From an uncultured Oscillospiraceae bacterium (lineage in GTDB: Bacteria > Bacillota > Clostridia > Oscillospirales > Oscillospiraceae), in contig CAAFMG010000039.1 of NCBI GenBank assembly GCA_900763965.1, positions 1-12,364 on the forward strand: a stretch of 12,364 nucleotides of DNA. Reading direction: 5' to 3'. Position 1 is the first letter of the stretch. Each line of letters starts with the position of its first letter. A model generated the notes under the pieces. That model worked only from the letters and a program-made list of their open reading frames with translations. It made no database searches and had not been told where the DNA came from. Shown one piece after another: positions 1-6,056 of this stretch. The translations under genes were made by a program, and so were the position numbers.

Positions 1-67
1 AAACCGGTGAAAACAACTTTTTTTGAACCGGGGCATGGAAGTGCCGGAAATTTTTTGCGTTTGCCCC

Positions 68-96
68 TTTACAAAGCGGGAAAAGCCTGCTATAAT
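68..96 (+). promoter_or_regulatory. Promoter of tRNA-Arg
   Basis: TTTACA (68-73), 17-nt spacer, perfect TATAAT (91-96) with an extended TGC in front. The expected start near 103 lies about 13 nt before the mature tRNA, a typical arrangement for a singly transcribed tRNA gene. Confidence 0.85.
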
Positions 97-115
97 ATTC
101 TGGCTATCAAGCAAT

Positions 116-191
116 GCACCGGTGGCTCAATGGATAGAGCATCGGATTCCGGTTCCGAGGGTTGGGGGTTCGAGTCCCTTCCGGTGTACCA
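116..191 (+). tRNA. tRNA-Arg (anticodon CCG)
   Basis: A full cloverleaf can be folded by eye. The acceptor stem GCACCGG pairs with CCGGTGT (a G-U at the first pair), the D-arm contains GGCTCAATGGATAGAGC, and the anticodon stem TCGGA/TCCGA encloses the loop TTCCGGT, giving anticodon CCG, which reads the arginine codon CGG. The T-arm has the loop TTCGAGT with two G-U pairs in its stem (GGGGG/CCCTT). The discriminator is A and CCA is encoded at 189-191. The last 20 nt of this gene recur twice downstream and its T-arm recurs once inverted, which marks the locus as a recombination or integration hotspot. Confidence 0.95.
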
Positions 192-234
192 AATAATCCA
201 AATCCTACTTTCGTAGGATTTGGATTATTTTTTT
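192..234 (+). terminator. Rho-independent terminator of tRNA-Arg
   Basis: A perfect 17-bp stem (192-208 with 213-229) with loop TTTC, running into a T-run to 234. It begins at the first base after CCA, so the 3' trailer of the precursor is entirely the terminator hairpin. Confidence 0.93.
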
Positions 235-240
235 CCCCGA

Positions 241-361
241 GGAAGGGACTCGAACCCATTTAAATGCCCCATGCCAGTGGCATGGGGCGGCCACCAGTTC
301 AAAAACTGGTGGCAACAATACGATTTGCCCCACAGGGCAAATCGGCCATCGAGTCCCTTCC
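241..361. repeat. Cloverleaf-like element framed by inverted tRNA-Arg T-arm copies
   Basis: The outer arms are a 13-bp inverted repeat, 241-253 with 349-361, and both match the T-arm of tRNA-Arg; 241-257 is the reverse complement of 166-182. Inside are three successive perfect 10-bp hairpins: 266-275/279-288 with loop AGT, 290-299/304-313 with loop CAAA, and 321-330/335-344 with loop CACA. A palindrome CATTTAAATG (257-266) lies before the first hairpin. There is no coding potential. The layout is a four-way junction. What it does is unknown; it could be a small non-autonomous mobile element, a folded RNA, or debris of integration at the tRNA gene. Confidence 0.8.
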
Positions 362-380
362 GGTGTACCGGATTTTCCCC
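350..380 (+). repeat. Direct copy 1 of tRNA-Arg 3' end plus downstream sequence
   Basis: Positions 350-369 are identical to tRNA-Arg 171-190 (T-loop to CC of CCA). The next 11 nt do not match the sequence after the tRNA but do match those after copy 2 (460-490), giving a 31-nt direct repeat with 110-nt period. A 7-bp hairpin follows (378-384 with 391-397) without a T-run, apparently a decayed version of the terminator-like hairpin after copy 2. It could be an attachment-site scar or the remnant of a lost tandem tRNA gene. Confidence 0.85.
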
Positions 381-459
381 ATCTCCTTCAAGATGGGTAA
401 TTTCATTTACATAAAAAAGCCCCCCAAACCAAGGCTGGACAATGCGAAACGTCAGTGAG

Positions 460-490
460 CGAGTCCCTTCCGGTGTACCGGATTTTCCCC
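460..490 (+). repeat. Direct copy 2 of tRNA-Arg 3' end plus downstream sequence
   Basis: Positions 460-479 again repeat tRNA-Arg 171-190 exactly, and the 31-nt stretch 460-490 equals 350-380. Unlike copy 1 it leads directly into an intact terminator-like hairpin, so it resembles a displaced original 3' end of the tRNA gene with its own terminator. Confidence 0.85.
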
Positions 491-519
491 CATCTCCATT
501 GAGACGGGGGAAATTTTTT
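484..519 (+). terminator. Terminator-like hairpin after the displaced tRNA 3' end
   Basis: The stem 484-491/506-513 (TTTCCCCC with GGGGGAAA) and the inner 493-496/501-504 (TCTC/GAGA) are separated by one A-C mismatch, with loop CATT. A T6 run follows at 514-519. A further small hairpin TTGCCC-ACA-GGGCAA (518-532) resembles the third arm of the cloverleaf element at 321-344. Confidence 0.65.
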
Positions 520-594
520 GCCCACAGGGCAATGCTTCATTAGGGTGTTACCCATTTTGGTGGAATGTGGTAGAAGGCTTTGGCGGCGCAGCCG

Positions 595-749
595 CCCTTG
601 GCTCCCCCTATGGGGGAGCTGGCACGGCGCAAGCCGTGACTGAGAGGGTACCATGCAGCAATCACAGCACTTATTTCATATTTGCTGCTGCGTACACCCT
701 CTCAGGCTCGCTGATCGCTCGCCAGCTCTCCCAAAGGGAGAGCCAAGGG
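595..749. repeat. MITE-like inverted-repeat element
   Basis: The ends are CCCTTGGCT (595-603) and AGCCAAGGG (741-749). The imperfect inverted repeats extend inward about 50 nt through GGGAGAGCTGGC-like and CTGAGAGGGT-like blocks on both sides. Each arm contains its own small palindrome, and the centre has GCAGCAA opposite TTGCTGCTGC, so the whole unit can fold into one long hairpin. No transposase or other gene is inside. It resembles the short non-autonomous repeats scattered in many gut Clostridia; that comparison is from memory. It is flanked by GC palindromes at 581-595 and 749-765. Confidence 0.7.
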
Positions 750-1046
750 GCGGGCGAAGCCCGCCCGGCGCACCGAAATTTTCGCCCGGGTAATTCGGCG
801 GCACATAAAATGCGCCGATCCTTCGGGCGGTGGAGCTGCCCTGGCGATCCTCATTGTGTTTCTTTCCTGCACAGCAAAATGTCCGGGCAGAGAAAACAAT
901 CGTTTCTTCCTGCAAATACAAAAAGTGGCAAAATGAAACGCATAATTGCATAACTTGCAAATTTTCTTACAGAACGAGAAAATTGAAGGAAATCGGCATA
1001 AATAATGCACAGAAATTGATATCAGGAAATCACAATCTTTGTCATG
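750..1046. other. Intergenic region, no gene seen
   Basis: Apart from the GCGGGC-GAA-GCCCGC hairpin near 749-765 and GC-rich sequence to about 850, this becomes AT-rich leader DNA ahead of the transporter operon. Reading frames crossing it lack ribosome binding sites. No clear operator or riboswitch fold was recognised. Confidence 0.5.
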
Positions 1047-1074
1047 TTGCCAAAAATGAAAAAATTGCTAAAAT
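1047..1074 (+). promoter_or_regulatory. Possible upstream promoter of the transporter operon
   Basis: TTGCCA (1047-1052), 16-nt spacer, TAAAAT (1069-1074) with an extended TGC. It lies just upstream of a second candidate, so the operon may start from tandem promoters. Confidence 0.5.
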
Positions 1075-1078
1075 ATCT

Positions 1079-1107
1079 TTGCTTTTTTGTGAAGTGTGTG
1101 CTAGAAT
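1079..1107 (+). promoter_or_regulatory. Likely main promoter of the transporter operon
   Basis: TTGCTT (1079-1084), 17-nt spacer, TAGAAT (1102-1107) preceded by TGC (extended -10). It would give a 5' leader of about 60 nt before the lipoprotein start. The weak -35 is compatible with activator dependence, but no operator is evident. Confidence 0.55.
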
Positions 1108-1174
1108 TGGGACAAGTTCTTCTGGTAGAGACAATGGTCTACCGCAAAAGGACATCCAAAAAGGAGGAAAAACA

Positions 1175-2392
1175 ATGAAAAAGATCATCAGCTTCGCAAT
1201 GGCAGCTATCCTGGCCATGAGCCTGTTCGGCTGTGCGGGACAGACCGCCGCAGAGCCTACTGCTACCACCGCCGCAGCGGAAACCGCCGTCACCGAGACC
1301 GCCGCTACCGTTGCCCAGTCCGCTTCCAATGACAACTGGAAGGTCGCTGTTCTGACTGGCACCGTCTCCCAGGGTGAGGAAGAATTCCGCGCCGCCGAGA
1401 AGGCCATCGCCACTTGGGGCGCTGATCACATCGTTACCGCCACCTATCCCGACAACTTCATGTCCGAGATGGAGACCACCGTTTCCACGCTGGTCGGCTT
1501 CGCCTCCGATCCTGACGTCAAGGCCATTGTTATGTGCCAGGCCGTTCCCGGTGCCAAGGCTGGTTTTGACAAGATCCGTGAAATGGGCCGTGACGACATC
1601 CTGCTGATCGCCGGTACCCCTCAGGAGGATCCCGCCGTTATCTCCGCCGCTGCTGACATCGTCATGTACGCTGACGAAGTTGCACAGGGCGACACCATTA
1701 TGGAAACCTGCGCCAAGTGGGGCATTGACGTTCTGATCCACTACTCCTTCCCCCGTCACATGGCTATGGAGCTGATCGTTGGCCGTCATGACCTGCTGAA
1801 GAAGAATGCTGACGCTCTGGGCATCGAGCTGGTTGACGTTACCGCTCCCGACCCCACCGCAGAAGCCGGCCTGTCCGCTTCCCAGCAGTTCATCCTGGAG
1901 GATGTTCCTCAGGAGATGGCAAAGTACGAAGGCAAGAAGGTCGCTTTCTTCACCACCAACTGCGGTATGCAGCCCTCTTTGCAGACCGCTGTTCTGGATC
2001 AGCCCAATGCTTACTATCCCCAGCCCTGCTGCCCCAGCCCCTACCACGCATTCCCCGCTACCCTGGGTCTGGAACTGGAGATCGGCGGCGATGACGAGGC
2101 CGCTCTGAAGCAGATCGCTGCCAAGCTGGCTGAGCACGATGCCGTTGGCCGCTTCTCCACCTGGGCACACCCCGTGGCTATGACCATCATCGAGATTGGT
2201 GTTGAGTACGCCAAGGCCTACATCGACGGCACTGTCACCTCCAAGAACGATGCCGATGCTCTGAAGGCCATGTTTGAAGCCAAGGTTCCCGGTGCAAAGG
2301 TTGCTACCTACACCGATGCCAACGGCACCACCTTTGATAACTACTACACCGTCCTGCTGGCCCCCGTTGATTTCAACGACTACCTGGACTAA
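1175..2392 (+). CDS. DUF3798 family ABC substrate-binding lipoprotein
   Basis: This 405-residue protein should be the extracytoplasmic ligand-binding component of the ABC importer encoded downstream. The start is the ATG at 1175, seven bases after AAGGAGG (1161-1167); the frame is open further upstream but only this start has a ribosome binding site and a signal peptide. Residues 1-20 form a lipoprotein signal (KK, hydrophobic core, lipobox LFGC with Cys20), then an Ala/Thr-rich linker to about 50. The body shows two-lobed periplasmic-binding-protein character and motifs I associate with DUF3798: TGTVSQGEEEF (61-71), AGTPQEDP (146-153), HYSFPRHM (189-196) and a QPCCPSPYH motif (283-291) with adjacent Cys285-Cys286. 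The family is uncharacterised and the ligand cannot be deduced. The position mirrors BmpA/RbsB-type binding proteins in related operons. Confidence 0.85.
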   Translation: MKKIISFAMAAILAMSLFGCAGQTAAEPTATTAAAETAVTETAATVAQSASNDNWKVAVLTGTVSQGEEEFRAAEKAIATWGADHIVTATYPDNFMSEMETTVSTLVGFASDPDVKAIVMCQAVPGAKAGFDKIREMGRDDILLIAGTPQEDPAVISAAADIVMYADEVAQGDTIMETCAKWGIDVLIHYSFPRHMAMELIVGRHDLLKKNADALGIELVDVTAPDPTAEAGLSASQQFILEDVPQEMAKYEGKKVAFFTTNCGMQPSLQTAVLDQPNAYYPQPCCPSPYHAFPATLGLELEIGGDDEAALKQIAAKLAEHDAVGRFSTWAHPVAMTIIEIGVEYAKAYIDGTVTSKNDADALKAMFEAKVPGAKVATYTDANGTTFDNYYTVLLAPVDFNDYLD

Positions 2393-2431
2393 GGGGATCA
2401 CACCCCACGCTTTCCTGGTGTAAGTTCTGGT

Positions 2432-2463
2432 CGGGTCCGCCCGGGTTCGCCCGGGGGGACCCG
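2432..2463 (+). promoter_or_regulatory. Very stable intercistronic hairpin (TTCG loop)
   Basis: Positions 2432-2445 pair with 2450-2463 around a TTCG tetraloop, with one internal G-G mismatch. No T-run follows, so it is more likely an RNA-stabilising or processing hairpin protecting the upstream lipoprotein message from 3' decay than a terminator. Confidence 0.7.
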
Positions 2464-2513
2464 CTTCCCCTATTGCCCCTGCATAGTACGCTGATGCACA
2501 AGGAAAGCCATCG

Positions 2514-2548
2514 ACCATCTAAGGGAAACTCCCCAGCAGATGGTTTTC
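2514..2548 (+). terminator. Terminator-like hairpin before the ATPase gene
   Basis: ACCATCT (2514-2520) pairs with AGATGGT (2538-2544), with an inner GGGA/TCCC pairing in the loop and TTTTC at the 3' side. It is a plausible partial terminator that lowers transcription into the ATPase and permease genes relative to the lipoprotein. The T-run is short, so termination is probably incomplete. Confidence 0.5.
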
Positions 2549-2586
2549 ATTGGACATCAGACAAATAAAGGAGGAAATCCGGAGAA

Positions 2587-4188
2587 ATGCAAAGCGAATT
2601 TGTTTTGGAAATGAAACATATCACCAAGCGCTACGGCGGCAACACCGTGCTGAGCGACGTTTCTCTTTCCGTAAGACCCGGCGAGATCCATGCCCTGCTT
2701 GGTGAAAACGGCGCCGGTAAATCTACATTAATGAATACCCTGTTCGGTATGCCTGTGATCCACGATACCGGCGGATTTGAAGGAGAGGTGTGCCTGGACG
2801 GAGAAAAGGTGCATATTGCCTCTCCGCTGGATGCCATGCGCAAGGGCATCGGCATGGTGCATCAGGAGTTTATGCTGCTGCCCGGCTTTACCATTGCCGA
2901 GAATATCAAGCTGAACCGGGAGATCACCCGTTCCAACCCGGTCAGCCACCTGCTGGGCAAGAACCTGGAAACCCTGAACATGAACGCCATGGCCTCCGAT
3001 GCCCGGAAGGCGCTGGACAGCGTGGGCATGGGCATTGACGAGTATACCGCCGTCAACGGCCTGCCGGTGGGCTATATGCAGTTCGTGGAGATTGCCCGGG
3101 AAATCGACAAGACCGGCATGAAGCTGCTGGTTTTCGATGAGCCCACCGCCGTTCTGACGGAGTCCGAGGCCACCCAGCTGATTGCCGTAATGAAGCAGAT
3201 CGCCGCAAGCGGTATCGCCATTATCTTTATCACCCACCGCCTGGACGAGGTCATGGCCGCCTCCAACAGCATCACCATCCTGCGTGACGGCAAGCTGGCC
3301 GCGACCCGCCGGGTGGAGGACACCAGCATTGTGGAGCTGGCAGAGCTGATGATTGGCCGCAAGGGGGAATCTGTGGTGGAAGCCCAGCCCCGGGATACCC
3401 ACTCCGACACCGTGGCCCTGCACCTGGAGAATTTGCAGGTGGATATGCCCGGCGAGGCTGTCCGGGGCATCGACCTGGATATCTATGAAGGGGAGATCTT
3501 CGGCATCGGCGGCTTGGCCGGTCAGGGCAAGCTGGGCATCCCCAACGGCGTTATGGGTCTTTACGACACCCAGGGAACCGTTCAGCTCTTTGGACAGACA
3601 CTGAAAACCGGCGATACCACCGCTGCCCTCCACGCCGGCATCGCCATGGTCTCCGAGGACCGCAAGGGCGTGGGCCTGCTGCTGGATCAGTCCATTGAGG
3701 ATAACATCGTCTTCAACGCCATGCAGGTTCACGGGGACTACCTGAGAAGGTTCGGTATCTTCACCCTGAAGGATACCAAGGCCATCCGGGAGGAGGCCAA
3801 CGAGATGATCCAGGAGCTGGACATCCGCTGCTTCGGCCCCACCCAGGCGGCCGGGACCCTCTCCGGCGGCAACCAGCAGAAGGTCTGCATCGCCCGGGCC
3901 CTGTGCATGAAGCCCCGGTTCCTGTTTGTCTCCGAGCCCACCCGCGGCATTGACATCGGTGCCAAGAAGCTGGTGCTGGAAACGCTGGTGAAACTGAACC
4001 GGGAAAAGGGTATGACCGTGGTTATCGTTTCCTCTGAATTGCAGGAGCTGCGGAGCATCTCCGACCGGATTGCCATTGTTTCCGAGGGACGTCTGGTGGA
4101 GATCCTGTCTCCCCATGCCAGCGATGCCGACTTCGGTCTGGCAATGTCCGGCATCAAGCCATCCGAGCATAATAAGAAAGAAGGTTAA
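2587..4188 (+). CDS. RbsA/YufO-type double ABC ATPase
   Basis: This 533-residue cytoplasmic ATPase carries two fused nucleotide-binding domains and should power the importer with the two permeases that follow. NBD1 has Walker A GENGAGKST (39-47), a degenerate signature LPVGY (159-163), Walker B LLVFDEP (180-186) and the H-loop His217. NBD2 has a Walker A-like GLAGQGKLG (309-317) lacking the usual Ser/Thr after Lys315, a canonical signature LSGGNQQ (425-431), and FVSEPTRGID (447-456) where Ser449 replaces the Walker B Asp; the H-loop position reads SSE. This asymmetry fits the sugar/nucleoside (CUT2-like) ATPase class, where one composite site is degenerate. AAAGGAGG (2567-2574) precedes the ATG by 12 nt; GGAG at 2581-2584 is too close. 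Length is normal for the class. The specific substrate is unknown. Confidence 0.93.
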   Translation: MQSEFVLEMKHITKRYGGNTVLSDVSLSVRPGEIHALLGENGAGKSTLMNTLFGMPVIHDTGGFEGEVCLDGEKVHIASPLDAMRKGIGMVHQEFMLLPGFTIAENIKLNREITRSNPVSHLLGKNLETLNMNAMASDARKALDSVGMGIDEYTAVNGLPVGYMQFVEIAREIDKTGMKLLVFDEPTAVLTESEATQLIAVMKQIAASGIAIIFITHRLDEVMAASNSITILRDGKLAATRRVEDTSIVELAELMIGRKGESVVEAQPRDTHSDTVALHLENLQVDMPGEAVRGIDLDIYEGEIFGIGGLAGQGKLGIPNGVMGLYDTQGTVQLFGQTLKTGDTTAALHAGIAMVSEDRKGVGLLLDQSIEDNIVFNAMQVHGDYLRRFGIFTLKDTKAIREEANEMIQELDIRCFGPTQAAGTLSGGNQQKVCIARALCMKPRFLFVSEPTRGIDIGAKKLVLETLVKLNREKGMTVVIVSSELQELRSISDRIAIVSEGRLVEILSPHASDADFGLAMSGIKPSEHNKKEG

Positions 4189-4193
4189 GCGCA

Positions 4194-6056
4194 ATGACAA
4201 CAAGTAAAGTAAGACGCGCCATTGCCGCTGTGCTGTGCCTTGCCTGTGTGGCGCTGATCCTGGTAGGTGCGGTGAACCTGCCGAAAAAGAACGCCCAGGC
4301 GGGGCAGACCATCCTCAACGACCTGCGCACCCGGGCCCTGCTGAATGTCACCGGCGAGGGCGTTGTGGAAAGCTATGTCAACATCGCCAAGAAGCAGGCC
4401 CAGGAAAAGGCCAAGGCGGAAAACGCCGGAATGGCCGGAATCCGTGAGGCCGTTGCCAAGGCGGAGGAAGACACCCGCGCCAAGTACGCAAATGCCGAAT
4501 TTACCTCCGGCGTGACGGCAACCCCGGAACTGGAAGAAGCCGCCACCCGGTATAACGAACTGCTGAGCACCTACGGCGGCATTGAAGAAGCTGCCAAGCA
4601 GGCTTACCGGGATGAGCACTATGACGAGGCAGTTGCCGCCATGGAAAAGCGTCACGAGGAAATGCTGGCCGCCGGTCAGGAGATCCCGGAAAATGACGAG
4701 CCTCAGGTGGATATGACCGGCTTTGTCCCCTCTGATGAAATGCTGGAGGCAGAGGCCGAGGCCGCCAAGGCCTACGATGTGATGTGTACCGAGCTGAAAA
4801 AGCTGTATTCCGTTCTGGATGACGATGCCCTGGAGGCTCTGGAAGGAACCATGCGGGCGGTGGTGTATCAGGAGGGAGATACCTTTGATACCCAGTACGA
4901 CCGGTATCTGGAGCAGTGCGGAGAAAAGAGCGGCTTCGGCGGCTATCTGATCCGCCACGGCGATGACCTGATCTATGCAGGTCTGGCTCTGCTGTTCACC
5001 GCAGGTCTGGTTGCCTTCTATGAGCTGCTGGTGGATAAGCTGGGCATTCCCAGAGTCATCATCGGCGTGTTCTTTGTGCTGCTGTGCTTCATGTGCCTGT
5101 GGTACGATCTGTCCCTGTCTACCCTGCTGAGCAACACCGTGGTGCGTATGGGCATGAACTCCATTATGGTTCTTGCCATGGTTCCCGGCATCCAGTGCGG
5201 CATCAGCCTGAACCTGGGCTTGCCCATCGGTTTGGTTGCCGGTCTGATCGGCGGCCTGCTGACCATCGAGCTGGGGATTCCCGGCTGGCTGGGCTTCCTG
5301 TTCGCCATTGCCGTGGGCTGTGTCATTGCCGCCATCTGCGGCTACCTGTACGCCCAGCTGCTGAACCGGCTGAAGGGCGAGGAAATGTCCGTCACCACCT
5401 ATGTGGGCTTCTCCATCGTGTCCCTGATGTGCATCGCCTGGCTGGTGCTGCCCTTCAAATCCCTGAAGCTCCGCTGGCCTCTGGGCACCGGCCTGAGAAA
5501 CACCATCGGTCTGGATTCCACCAACTTCAAGCAGCTGCTGAACAACTTCCTGTCCTTCAGCATCGGTGATTTCTTCGTACCTACGGGACTACTGCTGTTT
5601 ATGGCGCTGTGCTGCTGGCTGGTGTGGCTGTTCTCCCGGAGCAGGACCGGCGTTGCCATGCAGGCGGTGGGCAATAACCCCCGGTTTGCCGAGGCGGCCG
5701 GTATCAATGTGGATAAAATGCGGATCGTGGGAACCACCCTGTCTACGGTGCTGGGTGCTGTGGGCATTCTGGTGTACTCCCAGAGCTACGGCTTTATGCA
5801 GCTGTACACCGCACCCCGGCAGATGGGCTTCGTGGCGGCTTCCGCCATCCTCATCGGCGGCGCTTCCACCTCCCGGTGCAAGATCAGCCATGTGCTTATC
5901 GGTACCTTCCTGTTCCAGGGCGTTCTGACCCTGGGTATGCCGGTGGCAAATGTGCTGGTTCCCGGCTCCACCATTTCCGAAACCCTGCGTATTCTGATTT
6001 CCAACGGCATCATTCTGTATGCCCTGACCAAGTCCGGAGGTGAGTCCCGTGCGTGA
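4194..6056 (+). CDS. ABC permease (RbsC/LivH-like) with large N-terminal extracytoplasmic insertion
   Basis: This 620-residue membrane protein starts 5 nt after the ATPase stop, so the two are translationally linked. Residues about 8-28 form a first membrane segment. Residues about 29-257 are a hydrophilic, Ala/Glu/Lys-rich, probably helical or coiled-coil domain that should lie outside the membrane. From about 259 on, a series of hydrophobic segments matches the BPD_transp_2 type of permease, including the cytoplasmic coupling segment AVGNNPRFAEAAGINVDKMR (about 491-510) and the AILIGGAS motif. Typical permeases of this class are 300-400 residues, so the N-terminal domain is additional. It might contact the DUF3798 lipoprotein or the cell wall; that is inference. 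The final codons overlap the next gene. Confidence 0.9.
   Translation: MTTSKVRRAIAAVLCLACVALILVGAVNLPKKNAQAGQTILNDLRTRALLNVTGEGVVESYVNIAKKQAQEKAKAENAGMAGIREAVAKAEEDTRAKYANAEFTSGVTATPELEEAATRYNELLSTYGGIEEAAKQAYRDEHYDEAVAAMEKRHEEMLAAGQEIPENDEPQVDMTGFVPSDEMLEAEAEAAKAYDVMCTELKKLYSVLDDDALEALEGTMRAVVYQEGDTFDTQYDRYLEQCGEKSGFGGYLIRHGDDLIYAGLALLFTAGLVAFYELLVDKLGIPRVIIGVFFVLLCFMCLWYDLSLSTLLSNTVVRMGMNSIMVLAMVPGIQCGISLNLGLPIGLVAGLIGGLLTIELGIPGWLGFLFAIAVGCVIAAICGYLYAQLLNRLKGEEMSVTTYVGFSIVSLMCIAWLVLPFKSLKLRWPLGTGLRNTIGLDSTNFKQLLNNFLSFSIGDFFVPTGLLLFMALCCWLVWLFSRSRTGVAMQAVGNNPRFAEAAGINVDKMRIVGTTLSTVLGAVGILVYSQSYGFMQLYTAPRQMGFVAASAILIGGASTSRCKISHVLIGTFLFQGVLTLGMPVANVLVPGSTISETLRILISNGIILYALTKSGGESRA

Noticed and set aside
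30..57. Possible terminator of a gene left of the window (CCGG...CCGG then T6)
   Set aside because: The stem needs a bulge and is short, and no upstream gene is visible to support it.
241..519. CRISPR array
   Set aside because: Only two full direct repeats with 110-nt period exist, and they match a tRNA 3' end; there are no regular spacers and no cas genes.
567..953. Open frame across the inverted-repeat element
   Set aside because: The frame lies mostly in palindromic repeat DNA, without a ribosome binding site or recognisable protein features.
830..1174. N-terminal extension of the lipoprotein frame
   Set aside because: It covers the promoters and lacks an SD; the real start at 1175 has AAGGAGG and begins a canonical lipoprotein signal peptide.
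1139..2518. Long open frame antisense to the lipoprotein gene
   Set aside because: It is a Gly/Val-rich mirror frame of a GC-rich gene, with no ribosome binding site, domain or promoter on that strand. Similar mirrors at 2728-4203 and 6010-7407 on the minus strand, and 10422-11534 on the plus strand, are rejected for the same reason.
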